From assembly GCF_041435195.1 (NCBI RefSeq), contig NZ_CP108106.1, positions 1,488,001-1,552,000 on the forward strand: a DNA stretch of 64,000 bases, in the 5' to 3' direction. Made by a program: the position numbers and the translations under genes. Source of the DNA: Streptomyces sp. NBC_00224 (GTDB lineage Bacteria > Actinomycetota > Actinomycetes > Streptomycetales > Streptomycetaceae). A model generated the notes under the pieces. It worked only from the letters and a program-made list of their open reading frames with translations, was not told the origin of the DNA and ran no database searches. Shown one piece after another: positions 16,578 through 25,314 of this stretch. How positions within the stretch are numbered: the stretch's first letter is position 1; the number at the start of each line of letters is the position of its first letter.

Positions 16578-18014
16578 GTGGAGTGGTTCGTCGCACCCGA
16601 CTACTGGCTGAGCCGGCTGGTCTTCCAGCGGGCGCTCGCCGCGATCTACCTCGTCGCGTTCCTGGGCGCGGCCCTGCAGTTCCGGGCACTGATCGGCGAG
16701 CGCGGCATGCTCCCGGTCCCCTGGTACGTGGAGCGGGTGCCGTTCCGCCACGCGCCGAGCGTCTTCCACTTCCGCTACTCGGACCGGTTCTTCGCCGGCT
16801 GGGCCTGGGCGGGCGTCCTGGTATCGGCGGGGCTGCTGGCCGGGGTCGACGCCCGGGTGCCGCTGTGGGGCGCGATGCTGCTGTGGCTGCTGCCCTGGGC
16901 GCTGTACCTGTCGATCGTGAACGTGGGCCAGACCTGGTGGTCCTTCGGCTGGGAGTCGCTGCTCCTGGAGGTGGGGTTCCTAGCGGTGTTCCTGGGCAAC
17001 GACGAGGTGGCGCCGCCCATCGTCGTGCTGTTCCTGATGCGCTGGGTGCTGTTCCGCGTCGAGTTCGGGGCGGGGCTCATCAAGATGCGCGGCGACGAGT
17101 GCTGGCGCAAGCTGACCTGCCTCGACTACCACCATGAGACACAGCCCATGCCGGGCCCGCTGAGCTGGTTCTTCCACCATCTGCCCCGGCCCTTCCACCG
17201 CGTGGAGGTCGCCGCCAACCACGTCACGCAACTGGCCGTCCCGGTCCTGCTGTTCACCCCGCAGCCCGTCGCCACGGCGGCCGCCTCGCTGATGATCCTC
17301 ACCCAGCTGTGGCTGATCCTGTCGGGCAACTTCTCCTGGCTGAACTGGACGACGGTCGCCCTCGCCGTCACCGCCGTCGACTTCTCCCCGGCCGCCGGCA
17401 CCCGGCACTTCGCGGCCACCCCGCTCTGGTACGAGGTCGTGGTCCTCGCCGTCGCCGCGTTCCTGCTCGCCCTGAGCTACCGCCCGGCGCGCAACCTGCT
17501 CTCGCGCCGCCAGATCATGAACTACTCCTTCGACCCGCTGCACCTGGTCAACACCTACGGCGCGTTCGGCAGCGTCAGTCGGCTGCGGCTCGAAGTCGTC
17601 GTCGAGGGCACGGCGGACCCGCTCCCGCTCGCCGACTCCGACTGGCGGGAGTACGAGTTCAAGGGCAAGCCCGGGGATCTCCGGCACTGGCCGCGCCAGT
17701 TCGCGCCGTACCATCTGCGGCTCGACTGGCTGATGTGGTTCGCCGGTCTCTCCCCGGGCTACGCGCGGCCGTGGTTCGGGCCCCTGGTGGAGCGCCTCCT
17801 CGACAACGACCCCGACACCCTGCGCCTGCTCAGGCGCTCCCCGTTCCCGCCCGACAGCCCGCCCCACTACATCCGCGCCCGGCTGTTCCGCTACCAGTAC
17901 ACGACGTGGCACGAGCTGCGGGCGACGGGGGCATGCTGGAAGCGGACGTACGTACGCGACTTCATGCCGCCCACGCGGCTCGGCGATCAGGCCGAGCAGA
18001 CCCCGCGCTCGTAG
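16578..18014 (+). CDS. lipase maturation factor family membrane protein
   Basis: A 478-residue polytopic membrane protein of the lipase-maturation-factor (LMF1-like) family. The N-terminal region has several hydrophobic spans and the family hallmarks [52 protein letters not shown] and [19 protein letters not shown]; the C-terminal part after about residue 310 is soluble. In animals LMF1 aids lipase folding; the bacterial role is unknown. I chose the GTG at 16578 where the conserved sequence begins; an upstream GTG at 16509 would add a proline-rich extension. The 3' end overlaps the convergent phospholipase D gene by 28 nt. Confidence 0.8.
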   Translation: MEWFVAPDYWLSRLVFQRALAAIYLVAFLGAALQFRALIGERGMLPVPWYVERVPFRHAPSVFHFRYSDRFFAGWAWAGVLVSAGLLAGVDARVPLWGAMLLWLLPWALYLSIVNVGQTWWSFGWESLLLEVGFLAVFLGNDEVAPPIVVLFLMRWVLFRVEFGAGLIKMRGDECWRKLTCLDYHHETQPMPGPLSWFFHHLPRPFHRVEVAANHVTQLAVPVLLFTPQPVATAAASLMILTQLWLILSGNFSWLNWTTVALAVTAVDFSPAAGTRHFAATPLWYEVVVLAVAAFLLALSYRPARNLLSRRQIMNYSFDPLHLVNTYGAFGSVSRLRLEVVVEGTADPLPLADSDWREYEFKGKPGDLRHWPRQFAPYHLRLDWLMWFAGLSPGYARPWFGPLVERLLDNDPDTLRLLRRSPFPPDSPPHYIRARLFRYQYTTWHELRATGACWKRTYVRDFMPPTRLGDQAEQTPRS

Positions 18015-19636
18015 TCGAACGTGGCGGTCGCCTGCGAGTACTTCCACTGCGGAGCGAGCAGCTTCGCCTTCAGCTGAGCGGCGGCTTCGGGGCTCTCCAC
18101 CACGTATCCGAAGTCCTGGAGCCACGAGGGGTACAGGTTCTTGGAGCCGATGTAGAAGGCCGAGTCGTCGACGGAGACCAGCTTGTGGTGCTGGGCGTAC
18201 GGGTGGCCGTCGGCCCACTTCGGGCTGTCCGAGCTGCGGAAGGTCGCCAGCTGGAGGCTGGAGCACATCTTGGCGCGGGCGGCGCCCTTGTCGCCCGTCA
18301 GCAGCGCGAGGCGGTCGCGCAGGGTGTCGCTGACCTCGGAGAGCGACTTGATCTGCGAGTAGCCGCCGCTGCCGACCGCGCCGCGGTTGGCGGGGTCGCT
18401 GACGACGATCCGCACCTTGACCCCGGCGGCCATCTTCGCGGCGAGCGCGTCGTAGAGCCGGATGTCGTAGCGCGGGAGCGGCGGGCAGGTGGCGTTGAGG
18501 TCCTGCTGGGAGATCTCGATGTGGTCGCGCGCGCTGGCGACGAGGGCGCGCAGGGCGCTCTCCTCCGGGTTGACCGTGTCGTAGTCGCGGTCGGCGTTGG
18601 TGTTGTCGTGCAGCCCGACGACGCACTTGGTGTCGGCGGCGGTGGGCAGCGTCGGGCGGAACGCCGAGGCCGGGTCGTTGTTCTTGATGCCGACGCCGAG
18701 GCCGCCGACGGCGATCACGGGGACGTTGCCGTCGGCGGGGGCCGGGGCGGGGGCGTCCTGCGCGAGCGACGGCATGCAGCCGGCGCCGTTGGAGGAGGCG
18801 AACCAGACGCTGGCGATGTTGGACTTGTTCTGGCAGGTCCAGGCCCACAGCGTGTCGAGGTACTTGCCCGCGGAACCGGCGGCCGGTCCCGTCAGCGCAA
18901 GGTCGACGTCCGACACCGGGTGGGCGGTGTCGAGGTAGTCGTCCTTCCAGCCGTTGATGCCGCCGGTGACGGCCGACCGGTTGTCGACGACCAGCAGCTT
19001 GGAGTGGTTCCACGAGAACGCGGTCTTCGAGGTGGTCATCGACGCCACGTTGAGCGTGACGTTCTTCGCCGCCTCGCCCAGCCTGCCGACGAGTTCGTCG
19101 CGGTACTTCGAGGGGACCACGTTGAGGTGGTAGATCGGCGCGGCGCCGACGAGGACGCGGACCTTGAGCTTGTTCCCGGCGGCGGCCGAGGCCTTGAGGC
19201 CGTCGACGACCGCGTCCTCGAACGCCCCGTTGGGGAACGGCGCGAGCGTGGATATGTCGACCGTGCTCCTGGCCTTGGAGATGTTCTCGGTCATCTTGGC
19301 GAGCAGCCGCTTGGTCCCGGGCCGCTCGGCGCACTTGTCGTCGCCCCAGCAGCCGGGGGTCTGGAGCAGCCAGTCCGAGGGGTCGGCGCCCGAGGCGTCG
19401 AGCCGGTTGCCCGCGGTGCGCTCCCAGACGGTGCCCTCCAGGCCCGGCGAGACCTGGCGCAGGGCCTGTTCGACGGCGTCGAGGTGCGCGGTCGCGCCCG
19501 GGGCGGGCGGGGTGTCGCCGGAGTCCGCGAGCGCCGGGGCGGCGGGCAGGACCGCGAGCACGGTGGAGCAGGCCACCAGGTGACCGGCGAGGCGGGTGCG
19601 GCGGCGAAGCTGACGGTGAGCCAATTCTTTTCGCAT
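17987..19636 (-). CDS. secreted phospholipase D-like protein
   Basis: A 549-residue exported enzyme. A Sec signal peptide covers roughly residues 1-37 (cleavage near ALA-DSG). Two HKD motifs of the phospholipase D superfamily are present: [18 protein letters not shown] in the middle and [18 protein letters not shown] near the C-terminus, each with the H, K and D in place. It should hydrolyse or transfer phosphodiesters such as phosphatidylcholine outside the cell. The ATG at 19636 starts a strong basic signal ([13 protein letters not shown]). The gene is convergent with, and overlaps by 28 nt, the lipase-maturation-factor-like gene, an intriguing but unproven pairing. Confidence 0.9.
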   Translation of the reverse strand: MRKELAHRQLRRRTRLAGHLVACSTVLAVLPAAPALADSGDTPPAPGATAHLDAVEQALRQVSPGLEGTVWERTAGNRLDASGADPSDWLLQTPGCWGDDKCAERPGTKRLLAKMTENISKARSTVDISTLAPFPNGAFEDAVVDGLKASAAAGNKLKVRVLVGAAPIYHLNVVPSKYRDELVGRLGEAAKNVTLNVASMTTSKTAFSWNHSKLLVVDNRSAVTGGINGWKDDYLDTAHPVSDVDLALTGPAAGSAGKYLDTLWAWTCQNKSNIASVWFASSNGAGCMPSLAQDAPAPAPADGNVPVIAVGGLGVGIKNNDPASAFRPTLPTAADTKCVVGLHDNTNADRDYDTVNPEESALRALVASARDHIEISQQDLNATCPPLPRYDIRLYDALAAKMAAGVKVRIVVSDPANRGAVGSGGYSQIKSLSEVSDTLRDRLALLTGDKGAARAKMCSSLQLATFRSSDSPKWADGHPYAQHHKLVSVDDSAFYIGSKNLYPSWLQDFGYVVESPEAAAQLKAKLLAPQWKYSQATATFDYERGVCSA

Positions 19637-19648
19637 TCTGGTCGGGGA

Positions 19649-19666
19649 GGGCGTTCGCGAACGCCC
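19649..19666. promoter_or_regulatory. 18-bp perfect palindrome upstream of phospholipase D
   Basis: GGGCGTTCGCGAACGCCC is a perfect 18-bp palindrome 13 nt before the start codon of the phospholipase D gene, so it would lie in the leader or promoter. It may be an operator or an RNA hairpin that affects initiation. The remainder of the 321-nt divergent gap to 19957 contains several CGGTCGG copies (about 19730-19760) and no clear promoter. Confidence 0.45.
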
Positions 19667-19957
19667 GCGCGGGGTGGGCGAGTCGGAACACCGGGACCGC
19701 CCACCAAGATCAACTCACTGAGGTTACCAATCGGTCGGAAGCGGTCGGACCCGACCGGGACGCGGGGAGCCCCCGATGGCCGGGAACCGCTGGTCGGCGA
19801 ACGTCGCCACAGGGCGCACGTCTCCAGCGTCGACTTCCAGCGACCGGCACCCAGTGACGGACATCCGCTGACCGGCCTTCGGTGGTCCCACCGTCGTCGC
19901 CGTCACGGGCGTATCGTCGCGCCCGTACCCGTCCCGGCTGACTTCGGCGAGGCCGCC

Positions 19958-20521
19958 TTGAGGAAGATCATCCTGATGATGTCCGTGTCCCTGGACGGAT
20001 TCTTCGAGGGACCCGAGCGCCGGCTCGACTGGCACCGGGTCGACGACGAGCTGCACATGCACTTCAACGACGAGATCCGGTCGATGGGCGGCCTCCTCGA
20101 AGGCCGCGTCACGTACGAGCTGATGGCCGGGGTCTGGCCGACCGCCGAGGCCGACCCGGCGAGCACCGCGCCGATGAGGGATTTCGCCAGGATCTGGCTG
20201 GACATGCCGAAGTTCGTGTTCTCGCGGACGCTGGAGCGGGCCGACTGGAACACCACGATCGTGCGGGAGGTGGTCCCCGAGGAGATCGAGGCGCTCAAGG
20301 CCCAACCGGGCGGCGACCTGGTGGTGGGCGGTCCCGACCTCGCCGCGAGCTTCCTGCGCCACGACCTGGTCGACGAGTTCCGGGTGTACGTCCACCCCGT
20401 CCTCATCGGGCGGGGCAAGCCCCTGTTCCCGTCCTCCGACGCGATCGTCCCGCTCCGGCTCGCCGAGAGCCGGGCGTTCGGCAACGGAGTCGTCCTGCTG
20501 CGTTACGAACGGGACGCCTGA
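19958..20521 (+). CDS. dihydrofolate reductase / RibD C-terminal family protein
   Basis: A 187-residue protein of the RibD C-terminal (bifunctional deaminase-reductase) family, usually annotated as dihydrofolate reductase family. Motifs are SLDGFFEGP near the start, GRVTYELM in the first third, LVVGGPDLAASFL with the glycine-rich nucleotide site, and VHPVLIGRGKPLF near the end. It should be a cytoplasmic NAD(P)H-dependent reductase of unknown substrate. The start is a TTG at 19958 preceded by GGCGAGG; later ATGs would cut into the first beta strand. Confidence 0.85.
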   Translation: MRKIILMMSVSLDGFFEGPERRLDWHRVDDELHMHFNDEIRSMGGLLEGRVTYELMAGVWPTAEADPASTAPMRDFARIWLDMPKFVFSRTLERADWNTTIVREVVPEEIEALKAQPGGDLVVGGPDLAASFLRHDLVDEFRVYVHPVLIGRGKPLFPSSDAIVPLRLAESRAFGNGVVLLRYERDA

Positions 20522-20548
20522 AGATCCTCAGCGCCGGGCCCGGACCGC

Positions 20549-20713
20549 TCAAGGGCGCCGCGTGCGGCCCTTCTCCTTCTTCGGGGCGGCCGCCCGGGGC
20601 GGGTGGGGGTCGAGTTCATGGAGCTGTACGCGGTGCAGCAGGTCGGCCAGATCGACGCCCGGCCGACGCGCTTCGGCGCGCAGGGCGTCACAGCCAGGAC
20701 AGCCGTACTGCAT
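20549..20713 (-). CDS. small CxxC protein (54 residues)
   Basis: An unrecognised 54-residue ORF: the N-terminus has a CPGC pair (MQYGCPGCDALRAEA), then an amphipathic stretch (VDLADLLHRVQLHELDPHPP), then a basic tail with KKEKGR. GGAG lies just upstream of the ATG at 20713, and codon use is Streptomyces-like with high third-position GC. It fits neatly between the convergent DHFR-like gene (27-nt gap) and the SixA-like gene on the same strand. A metal-binding or RNA/DNA-associated role is a guess; a single CxxC would need a partner. Confidence 0.55.
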   Translation of the reverse strand: MQYGCPGCDALRAEARRPGVDLADLLHRVQLHELDPHPPRAAAPKKEKGRTRRP

Positions 20714-20849
20714 CGCACTCCGTCCTCTCCCAGGGGCCTGCCGGACGCGGCAACTCCATCACGCCGCCCCCGCTCCAGCGGCGCAGCGAAACGATTCGTC
20801 ACTCCGATGGCCGGTCCCGCTCCCGCGCTCCCCGCGCCCGGCGGGCAGT

Positions 20850-21371
20850 TCAGGGACGGAGTCCGCGCGGTACCGCGAAGTCGGTGAGCAGGGCGGCGCC
20901 GGGCGCGAGGTCCGACCAGGAGCCGCGCCAGGTGAGCACGGCGATCGCCGAGGTGGGGAACTTGCTCCCGGCCCGGTCCAGGCTCTCGCCGAGGGCCTCC
21001 CCGGTGAGCAGCAGGGTCAGGTCCTGGACGCCGGGGTTGTGGCCGACCAGGAGCAACGTCTCGATGTCGGCGGGCCCTTCGCGCACGGCGTCGAGGAGGC
21101 CGCGGGCGTCGGCCGCGTAGAGCCGCGGGTCGTGGCGGACCGGGGGCGGGCTGCCCAGCTCGGCCGCCGCGAGCTCCCAGGTCTCGCGGGTACGACGGGC
21201 GGTGGAGCACAGGACGAGGTCGGGCAGGCAGTCGGCCGCGCTCAACCACCGCCCGGCGGCCGGTGCGTCGCGCAGCCCGCGCCGTCCGAGCGGCCGGGCG
21301 TGGTCGGGCACGCCGTCGGGCCACGCCGACTTGGCGTGGCGCAGGACCACCAGCCGCCGCAGCGGGCTCAT
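20850..21371 (-). CDS. SixA-like phosphohistidine phosphatase
   Basis: A 173-residue histidine phosphatase of the SixA group. It opens with LVVLRHAKSAWPDGVPDHARPLGRRG, in which RHA replaces RHG as is typical of SixA, and later has LCSTARRTRETWELAA and the second catalytic histidine in LLLVGHNPGVQDLTLLL. SixA-type enzymes remove phosphate from histidine side chains of signalling proteins. Its ATG overlaps the stop codon of the upstream CysRS-like gene (ATGA), so the two are translationally coupled. Confidence 0.88.
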   Translation of the reverse strand: MSPLRRLVVLRHAKSAWPDGVPDHARPLGRRGLRDAPAAGRWLSAADCLPDLVLCSTARRTRETWELAAAELGSPPPVRHDPRLYAADARGLLDAVREGPADIETLLLVGHNPGVQDLTLLLTGEALGESLDRAGSKFPTSAIAVLTWRGSWSDLAPGAALLTDFAVPRGLRP

Positions 21372-22087
21372 GCCCGCGCCCCGTCGGAGGGCGCCTTGCC
21401 GATCTCGCGGGTCAGCTCCAGGCCGAGGACCCGGTCGAGCCGGGCGAACGTCTCGAACTTGGCGCCCGCCGGTACGTCGGCGTCCGTCGCCAGTTCGCCC
21501 AGGATCCGCAGCACGGCGGCGGTGTCGAGGCTGTCCTCCAGCCCGTCGCGGGCCGTGCGCTCCAGGTCGGCCCGGAGCGGCTTGGACGGCTCCTCGGCCC
21601 ACCCGGAGACGGCCCGCCGCCACTGCGCGAGGAGCCGTTCGGCGCCCTCGACAGCTTCGGCCGTGACCACGACGGGTTCGTGGTAGAGACGATCGAGCAG
21701 CAACAAGCGCACGGCGAGCGCGTCCCCCTCCAGGTCCGTGCTCCCGCTCGCGCGCGCCTCCGCGATCCGTACGAAGGCACCGCCCCCGCCTTCGTACGCC
21801 CTGCTGGTGAGCTGTACGGCCGGTGGGCCGCCCAGGGCGTCGGCGATCTCGTCCGGGGTGCCCTCGGCGTCGGCGGGGTGGATACCGGCGGCGTCGGCGT
21901 CGGGGACCCGCGGTCCGGTCCGCCCCGTCAGGACGGCCCGGCCGCGCAGTTCGACGACGCGCGCGAGCACATCGGCGGTCAGGAGCACCCGTAGCCCGGC
22001 GAGATCGCCCGGACCACCGACCTCCGGCACATGCGCACAGATCCGCAGCGGCCCCCGGCCGACGAGATGATCAACGATTCGCAGCAC
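21368..22087 (-). CDS. conserved protein with cysteinyl-tRNA synthetase-like C-terminal region
   Basis: A 239-residue protein. The C-terminal 60 residues (ARDGLEDSLDTAAVLRILGELATDADVPAGAKFETFARLDRVLGLELTR) closely resemble the helical anticodon-side end of cysteinyl-tRNA synthetase/MshC-like enzymes, while no HIGH or KMSKS catalytic motif exists. The N-terminal half (LRICAHVPEVGGPGDLAGLRVLLTADVLARVVEL) is unassigned. It is probably a non-catalytic paralogue; a role in tRNA or cysteine metabolism is only inference. Its stop overlaps the start of the SixA-like gene. Confidence 0.6.
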   Translation of the reverse strand: MLRIVDHLVGRGPLRICAHVPEVGGPGDLAGLRVLLTADVLARVVELRGRAVLTGRTGPRVPDADAAGIHPADAEGTPDEIADALGGPPAVQLTSRAYEGGGGAFVRIAEARASGSTDLEGDALAVRLLLLDRLYHEPVVVTAEAVEGAERLLAQWRRAVSGWAEEPSKPLRADLERTARDGLEDSLDTAAVLRILGELATDADVPAGAKFETFARLDRVLGLELTREIGKAPSDGARA

Positions 22088-22182
22088 ACCACCGAGCCTA
22101 GGCGTTCACCCGCCCAGTGACAGGGACTCGCGCCACCGCGCCCGCCACGTGCCCGAAAACGATCGCATCAGCTTGATCGGGG

Positions 22183-22347
22183 TCAGCGCTCCTCTCGGAA
22201 GTCGACGTGACGGCCGGCGACCGGGTCGTACTTGCGCAGCGTGAGCCGGTCGGGGTCGTTACGGCGGTTCTTGCGGGTGACGTAGGTGAAGCCGGTGCCC
22301 GCGGTGGAGCGCAGCTTGATCACGGGGCGTAGTTCGTTGCGTGCCAT
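22183..22347 (-). CDS. rpmG: 50S ribosomal protein L33, zinc-independent paralogue
   Basis: A 54-residue L33: [19 protein letters not shown], then [22 protein letters not shown] and VDFREER. It lacks the two CxxC pairs of the zinc-binding form, so it is the C-minus type. In actinobacteria the C-minus paralogues of small ribosomal proteins are made when zinc is scarce, under the repressor Zur, and replace the zinc-containing copies. A Zur-box-like sequence 13 nt upstream of the start agrees with that. No other C-minus ribosomal protein gene adjoins it. Confidence 0.95.
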   Translation of the reverse strand: MARNELRPVIKLRSTAGTGFTYVTRKNRRNDPDRLTLRKYDPVAGRHVDFREER

Positions 22348-22359
22348 GACACCCACTAT

Positions 22360-22376
22360 ACCGAAATGGTTTTCAT
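22360..22376. promoter_or_regulatory. Zur-box-like operator
   Basis: On the minus strand ATGAAAACCATTTCGGT resembles the Streptomyces Zur box built on TGAAAATNATTTTCA; the left arm ATGAAAA and the ATTT of the right arm are kept, while the outer right arm is diverged. It lies just before the C-minus L33 gene and 55 nt before the start of the divergent 38-residue ORF, so it could control both under zinc limitation. Confidence 0.65.
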
Positions 22377-22431
22377 TACCGTTAAGGTGGTGACGTACGG
22401 AACACCGTCAGCCACGAAGGAGCCCTCTCCC

Positions 22432-22548
22432 ATGTCCGCCCACCACCAAGAGAATGAGCGGCGCCGCCTCGTCGTGGCCTGGTACGCGGTCAGGCGGGCC
22501 GCGCTGATGGCGATCATCCAGAGCTCGCGCGGCTCCGACGGCGGGTGA
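22432..22548 (+). CDS. 38-residue protein divergent from L33
   Basis: A short ORF not recognised as any family: MSAHHQENERRRLVVAWYAVRRAALMA followed by a short tail. AAGGAG sits nine bases before the ATG, and a perfect 14-bp stem-loop terminator starts 15 nt after the stop, so the transcription unit looks complete. The N-terminal HH and the basic amphipathic helix are its only visible traits. It shares the Zur-box-like site with the L33 gene and may be zinc-responsive; that is inference from position. Confidence 0.55.
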   Translation: MSAHHQENERRRLVVAWYAVRRAALMAIIQSSRGSDGG

Positions 22549-22563
22549 GCCGGTGACGGGAAA

Positions 22564-22594
22564 CCGGCCCTCGGCGGCACCCGCCGAGGGCCGG
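22564..22594 (+). terminator. stem-loop terminator after small ORF
   Basis: A perfect 14-bp inverted repeat (22564-22577 with 22581-22594, arms CCGGCCCTCGGCGG) around a CAC loop. It follows the 38-residue ORF directly and separates it from the regulator gene on the same strand. Confidence 0.8.
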
Positions 22595-22755
22595 ATCGCG
22601 GTGTACAGAGGGTGACCGTCCGGCAAGCGGGAGGGACCGGAATCCGCTCTTCCTGACACAGTTCCGGCCAAAGGGAAGCCGGAAAACGCGCTGTCCCCGC
22701 TCCATGCGGGAGCTTGTTGTACGCGGGAAGCCCGATGACCTGCGCGGGGGGAACG

Positions 22756-25314
22756 ATGCCGTACGACCTGGTACCGGGGGCGTTCGTCGCCAGGGAGCAG
22801 GAGCGGAAACAGGTGCTGGGGGCCGTTCTGGCCAGGAGAGGGGCCGCGGTCGTCGGGCCCGGCGGTGTCGGCAAGACGGCCCTGCTCACGGCCGTCACCT
22901 CACAGCTGGGCGCCTCCCGCTTCGAAGTCGTCTGGACAGCCGCCACCGAGGCGAGCCGCCAGGTGCCGTTCGGGGTCTTCCGCGGGCTGCTCGGCGTCGG
23001 CGGCCGCCTCGACCACGGCCAGGCGTACGGTCTGCTGCGCACCGAGCTCGCCCGCCGCGCGGGGCGGCGCACCCCGGTGCTCGTCATCGACGACGTCCAC
23101 CACCTCGACGACGCGTCCGCCGCTCTGACGCTGAGTCTGGCCGGTGACGGGAATCCGCGCCTCGTCGTCTCCGCGCAGTCAGGGCTGCCCGCCTCCGACG
23201 CCGTCGTCGCGCTCTGGAAGGACAGCTATCTGGAGCGCCTCGACATCGCGCCGTTCGGCCTCGCCGACACGGCCCGGCTCGTGCACGCGCTGATGGACGG
23301 CGCCGCCGCCCACCCCACGGTGGACCTGCTCTACCAGTGGACCGGCGGAAATCCGCTCTTCCTCACCGAACTGGCCCGCCACGGCCGCGCCACGCGCCGC
23401 CTGGTCAGCGCGGGCGGCCTGTGGTGGTGGCGGGGCCCGCTGAGCGTGCCGCCCCGGCTGGCCGAACTCTTCGAGCGCGAACTGCGCGGCCTCGACCCGC
23501 GCCACCAGGACGCCCTGGCGGCGGTCGCCCTGGGCGAACCGCTCTCCCTGCCCGTACTGGAAGCGGTCGCCCCGGACGTCGTGGAGAGCCTGGAGGAGCA
23601 GGGCCTGCTGTGCACGGTGGAGATCGGCGGGCAGATCCTGGTCCGGCTCGGCCAGCCGATGCTGGGCGCGGCGCTGCGCCACCGGCTGCCCCGGCTGCGG
23701 CGCCGACGGCTCGCCGCGGCCCTGCTCGACGCGTGCACCCCCAGCGGCCCCGATCCGGTGACCCGGGCGCGCTGGCAGCTCGACGCCCACGGCCCGGTCG
23801 ACTCGGCGCTGCTGATCCGCGCGGCGGAAACGGTGTGCCGCCAGGATCCCGAGCTGGCGTGCCGCTTCGCCCGCCGGGCCCTTGAGCGCTCCAGCGCCGC
23901 CGCCGTCCCGCTGGCCCACGCGCTGGTCGAGCTGGGTGACACCGCACAGGCCCGCAAGGTGCTGGAGCGGACGCGCGAGGCGGCGGCCACACCCAGCGGC
24001 CGGCTGCGGCTCGCCACGGCACTCGCCGCCCACCGCTGCTGGGCCGACCGCGACCCGGCGGGCGCCTCCGACGAGCTCGTCGCCCTGCGGGCCGAGGCGA
24101 CGGCGCCCAGCGCGCAGGCCGCGCTGGACGGCGTCCACGCCCTGGTCCTGCTCTTCGGCGGCCGCACCGCCGCGGCGGCACGGCTGGCCGAACGGGTCCT
24201 GCACGAGGCCTTCCACGGGCCCGGCGTCGCCGCCGCCCGTCTCGCGCTCGCCGCCTCCCTCGCCCTGACCGGGCGTACGGCGGACGCCGCGACGCTGGCC
24301 GAGGACCCGTCCCCGGACCGGGCACTGCCTTCCTATCTGCCCGATCTCGCCACCTCGCTGCGCGCCTTCGCACAGCTGTGGCCCGCCTCCGGCCCGCTCA
24401 GACCCATCGACTCCCGGCCCCTTCCCCGCCGGGCGGGCCAGGGCCTGCCGCCCGGTGGGGAAGGGGCGTTGCTCGGTGGCTACCTCCAGTGGGTGAGCGG
24501 CCGGCGTACGGAGGCGATGGCGCGGCTGCGCGAGGCGGTGGTCCAACAGGCGGGCGGCCCCCGCCTGTTCCTGACGGAGGCCTCCAGCTGGCTCGCCATC
24601 TGTCTGGCCGAGGAGCAGCGCCCCGACTGCGCCGAGCAGGCCATCGCGCCCTGCTGGGCGGACCGGGTGGCGGTGGTTCCCGGCCAAGTGCACCGGGCGG
24701 CCGCGGTGATAGCGGCCGCGCGCGGGGATTCGGCGGGCGCGGCGGTCTCGATACGGGCCGCCGTGGACGCGGCGCGGGAGGCGGGGTGCTGGGCGGTGGA
24801 GGCCGAGTACCTGACCTGCGCGGCGTGGCTGTCCCCCGCCGGACCGCCGCCCGCCGTGCTCGACCGGCTGACCGAAGTCGTCCGCCACGTCGACGCGCCG
24901 CGGCTGGTCACGGGGGCGGAGGCCGTGCTGGCGCTGGCCCGCGGCGCCGGTCCGGAGCTGCTCGACCACGCCGTACGTCTCGACGCGCTCGGTCTGAGTA
25001 CCCAGGCGTGGCGGCTCGCGGAGCGCGCGGCCGCCACGCTCCAGAAGCAGGGTGGCAGCCGCCGCGGTGACGCCGTGGTGCTGGTGGGGCGGCTGCGCGA
25101 GCGGCTCGGGGTGGCTGCGCCACCCGCCCAGCCGGTCGCGCTCACCACCCGGGAGGTGGAGATCGCCTCACTGGCCGCCGGTGGCCTGTCCGACCGGGCG
25201 ATCTCCCACCGGCTCGCGGTGTCCGTCCGTACCGTCGAGAGCCACCTCACCCGGATCTACCGCAAGCTCGGCGTGCACTCCCGGCGCGATCTGCCGCCCG
25301 TGCTGCGCGGCTGA
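22756..25314 (+). CDS. LAL-type LuxR regulator with AAA ATPase domain
   Basis: An 852-residue large ATP-binding regulator of the LuxR family. The P-loop VGPGGVGKT is at residues 33-41 and a Walker B-like TPVLVIDDVHHLDDAS follows at about 110-125. A long helical, TPR-like middle connects to a C-terminal LuxR HTH: LTTREVEIASLAAGGLSDRAISHRLAVS and TVESHLTRIYRKLGVHSRRDLP. Such proteins commonly activate natural-product clusters in Streptomyces. The ATG at 22756 follows GGGGGGAA. The 3' end overlaps the convergent ABC transporter gene by 147 nt, which points to a link with the peptide/export cassette next to it. Confidence 0.88.
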   Translation: MPYDLVPGAFVAREQERKQVLGAVLARRGAAVVGPGGVGKTALLTAVTSQLGASRFEVVWTAATEASRQVPFGVFRGLLGVGGRLDHGQAYGLLRTELARRAGRRTPVLVIDDVHHLDDASAALTLSLAGDGNPRLVVSAQSGLPASDAVVALWKDSYLERLDIAPFGLADTARLVHALMDGAAAHPTVDLLYQWTGGNPLFLTELARHGRATRRLVSAGGLWWWRGPLSVPPRLAELFERELRGLDPRHQDALAAVALGEPLSLPVLEAVAPDVVESLEEQGLLCTVEIGGQILVRLGQPMLGAALRHRLPRLRRRRLAAALLDACTPSGPDPVTRARWQLDAHGPVDSALLIRAAETVCRQDPELACRFARRALERSSAAAVPLAHALVELGDTAQARKVLERTREAAATPSGRLRLATALAAHRCWADRDPAGASDELVALRAEATAPSAQAALDGVHALVLLFGGRTAAAARLAERVLHEAFHGPGVAAARLALAASLALTGRTADAATLAEDPSPDRALPSYLPDLATSLRAFAQLWPASGPLRPIDSRPLPRRAGQGLPPGGEGALLGGYLQWVSGRRTEAMARLREAVVQQAGGPRLFLTEASSWLAICLAEEQRPDCAEQAIAPCWADRVAVVPGQVHRAAAVIAAARGDSAGAAVSIRAAVDAAREAGCWAVEAEYLTCAAWLSPAGPPPAVLDRLTEVVRHVDAPRLVTGAEAVLALARGAGPELLDHAVRLDALGLSTQAWRLAERAAATLQKQGGSRRGDAVVLVGRLRERLGVAAPPAQPVALTTREVEIASLAAGGLSDRAISHRLAVSVRTVESHLTRIYRKLGVHSRRDLPPVLRG

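Noticed and set aside
17309..20521. 1070-codon frame on the plus strand
   Set aside because: Covers antisense of the phospholipase D gene; only its last 187 codons are the real DHFR-like gene.
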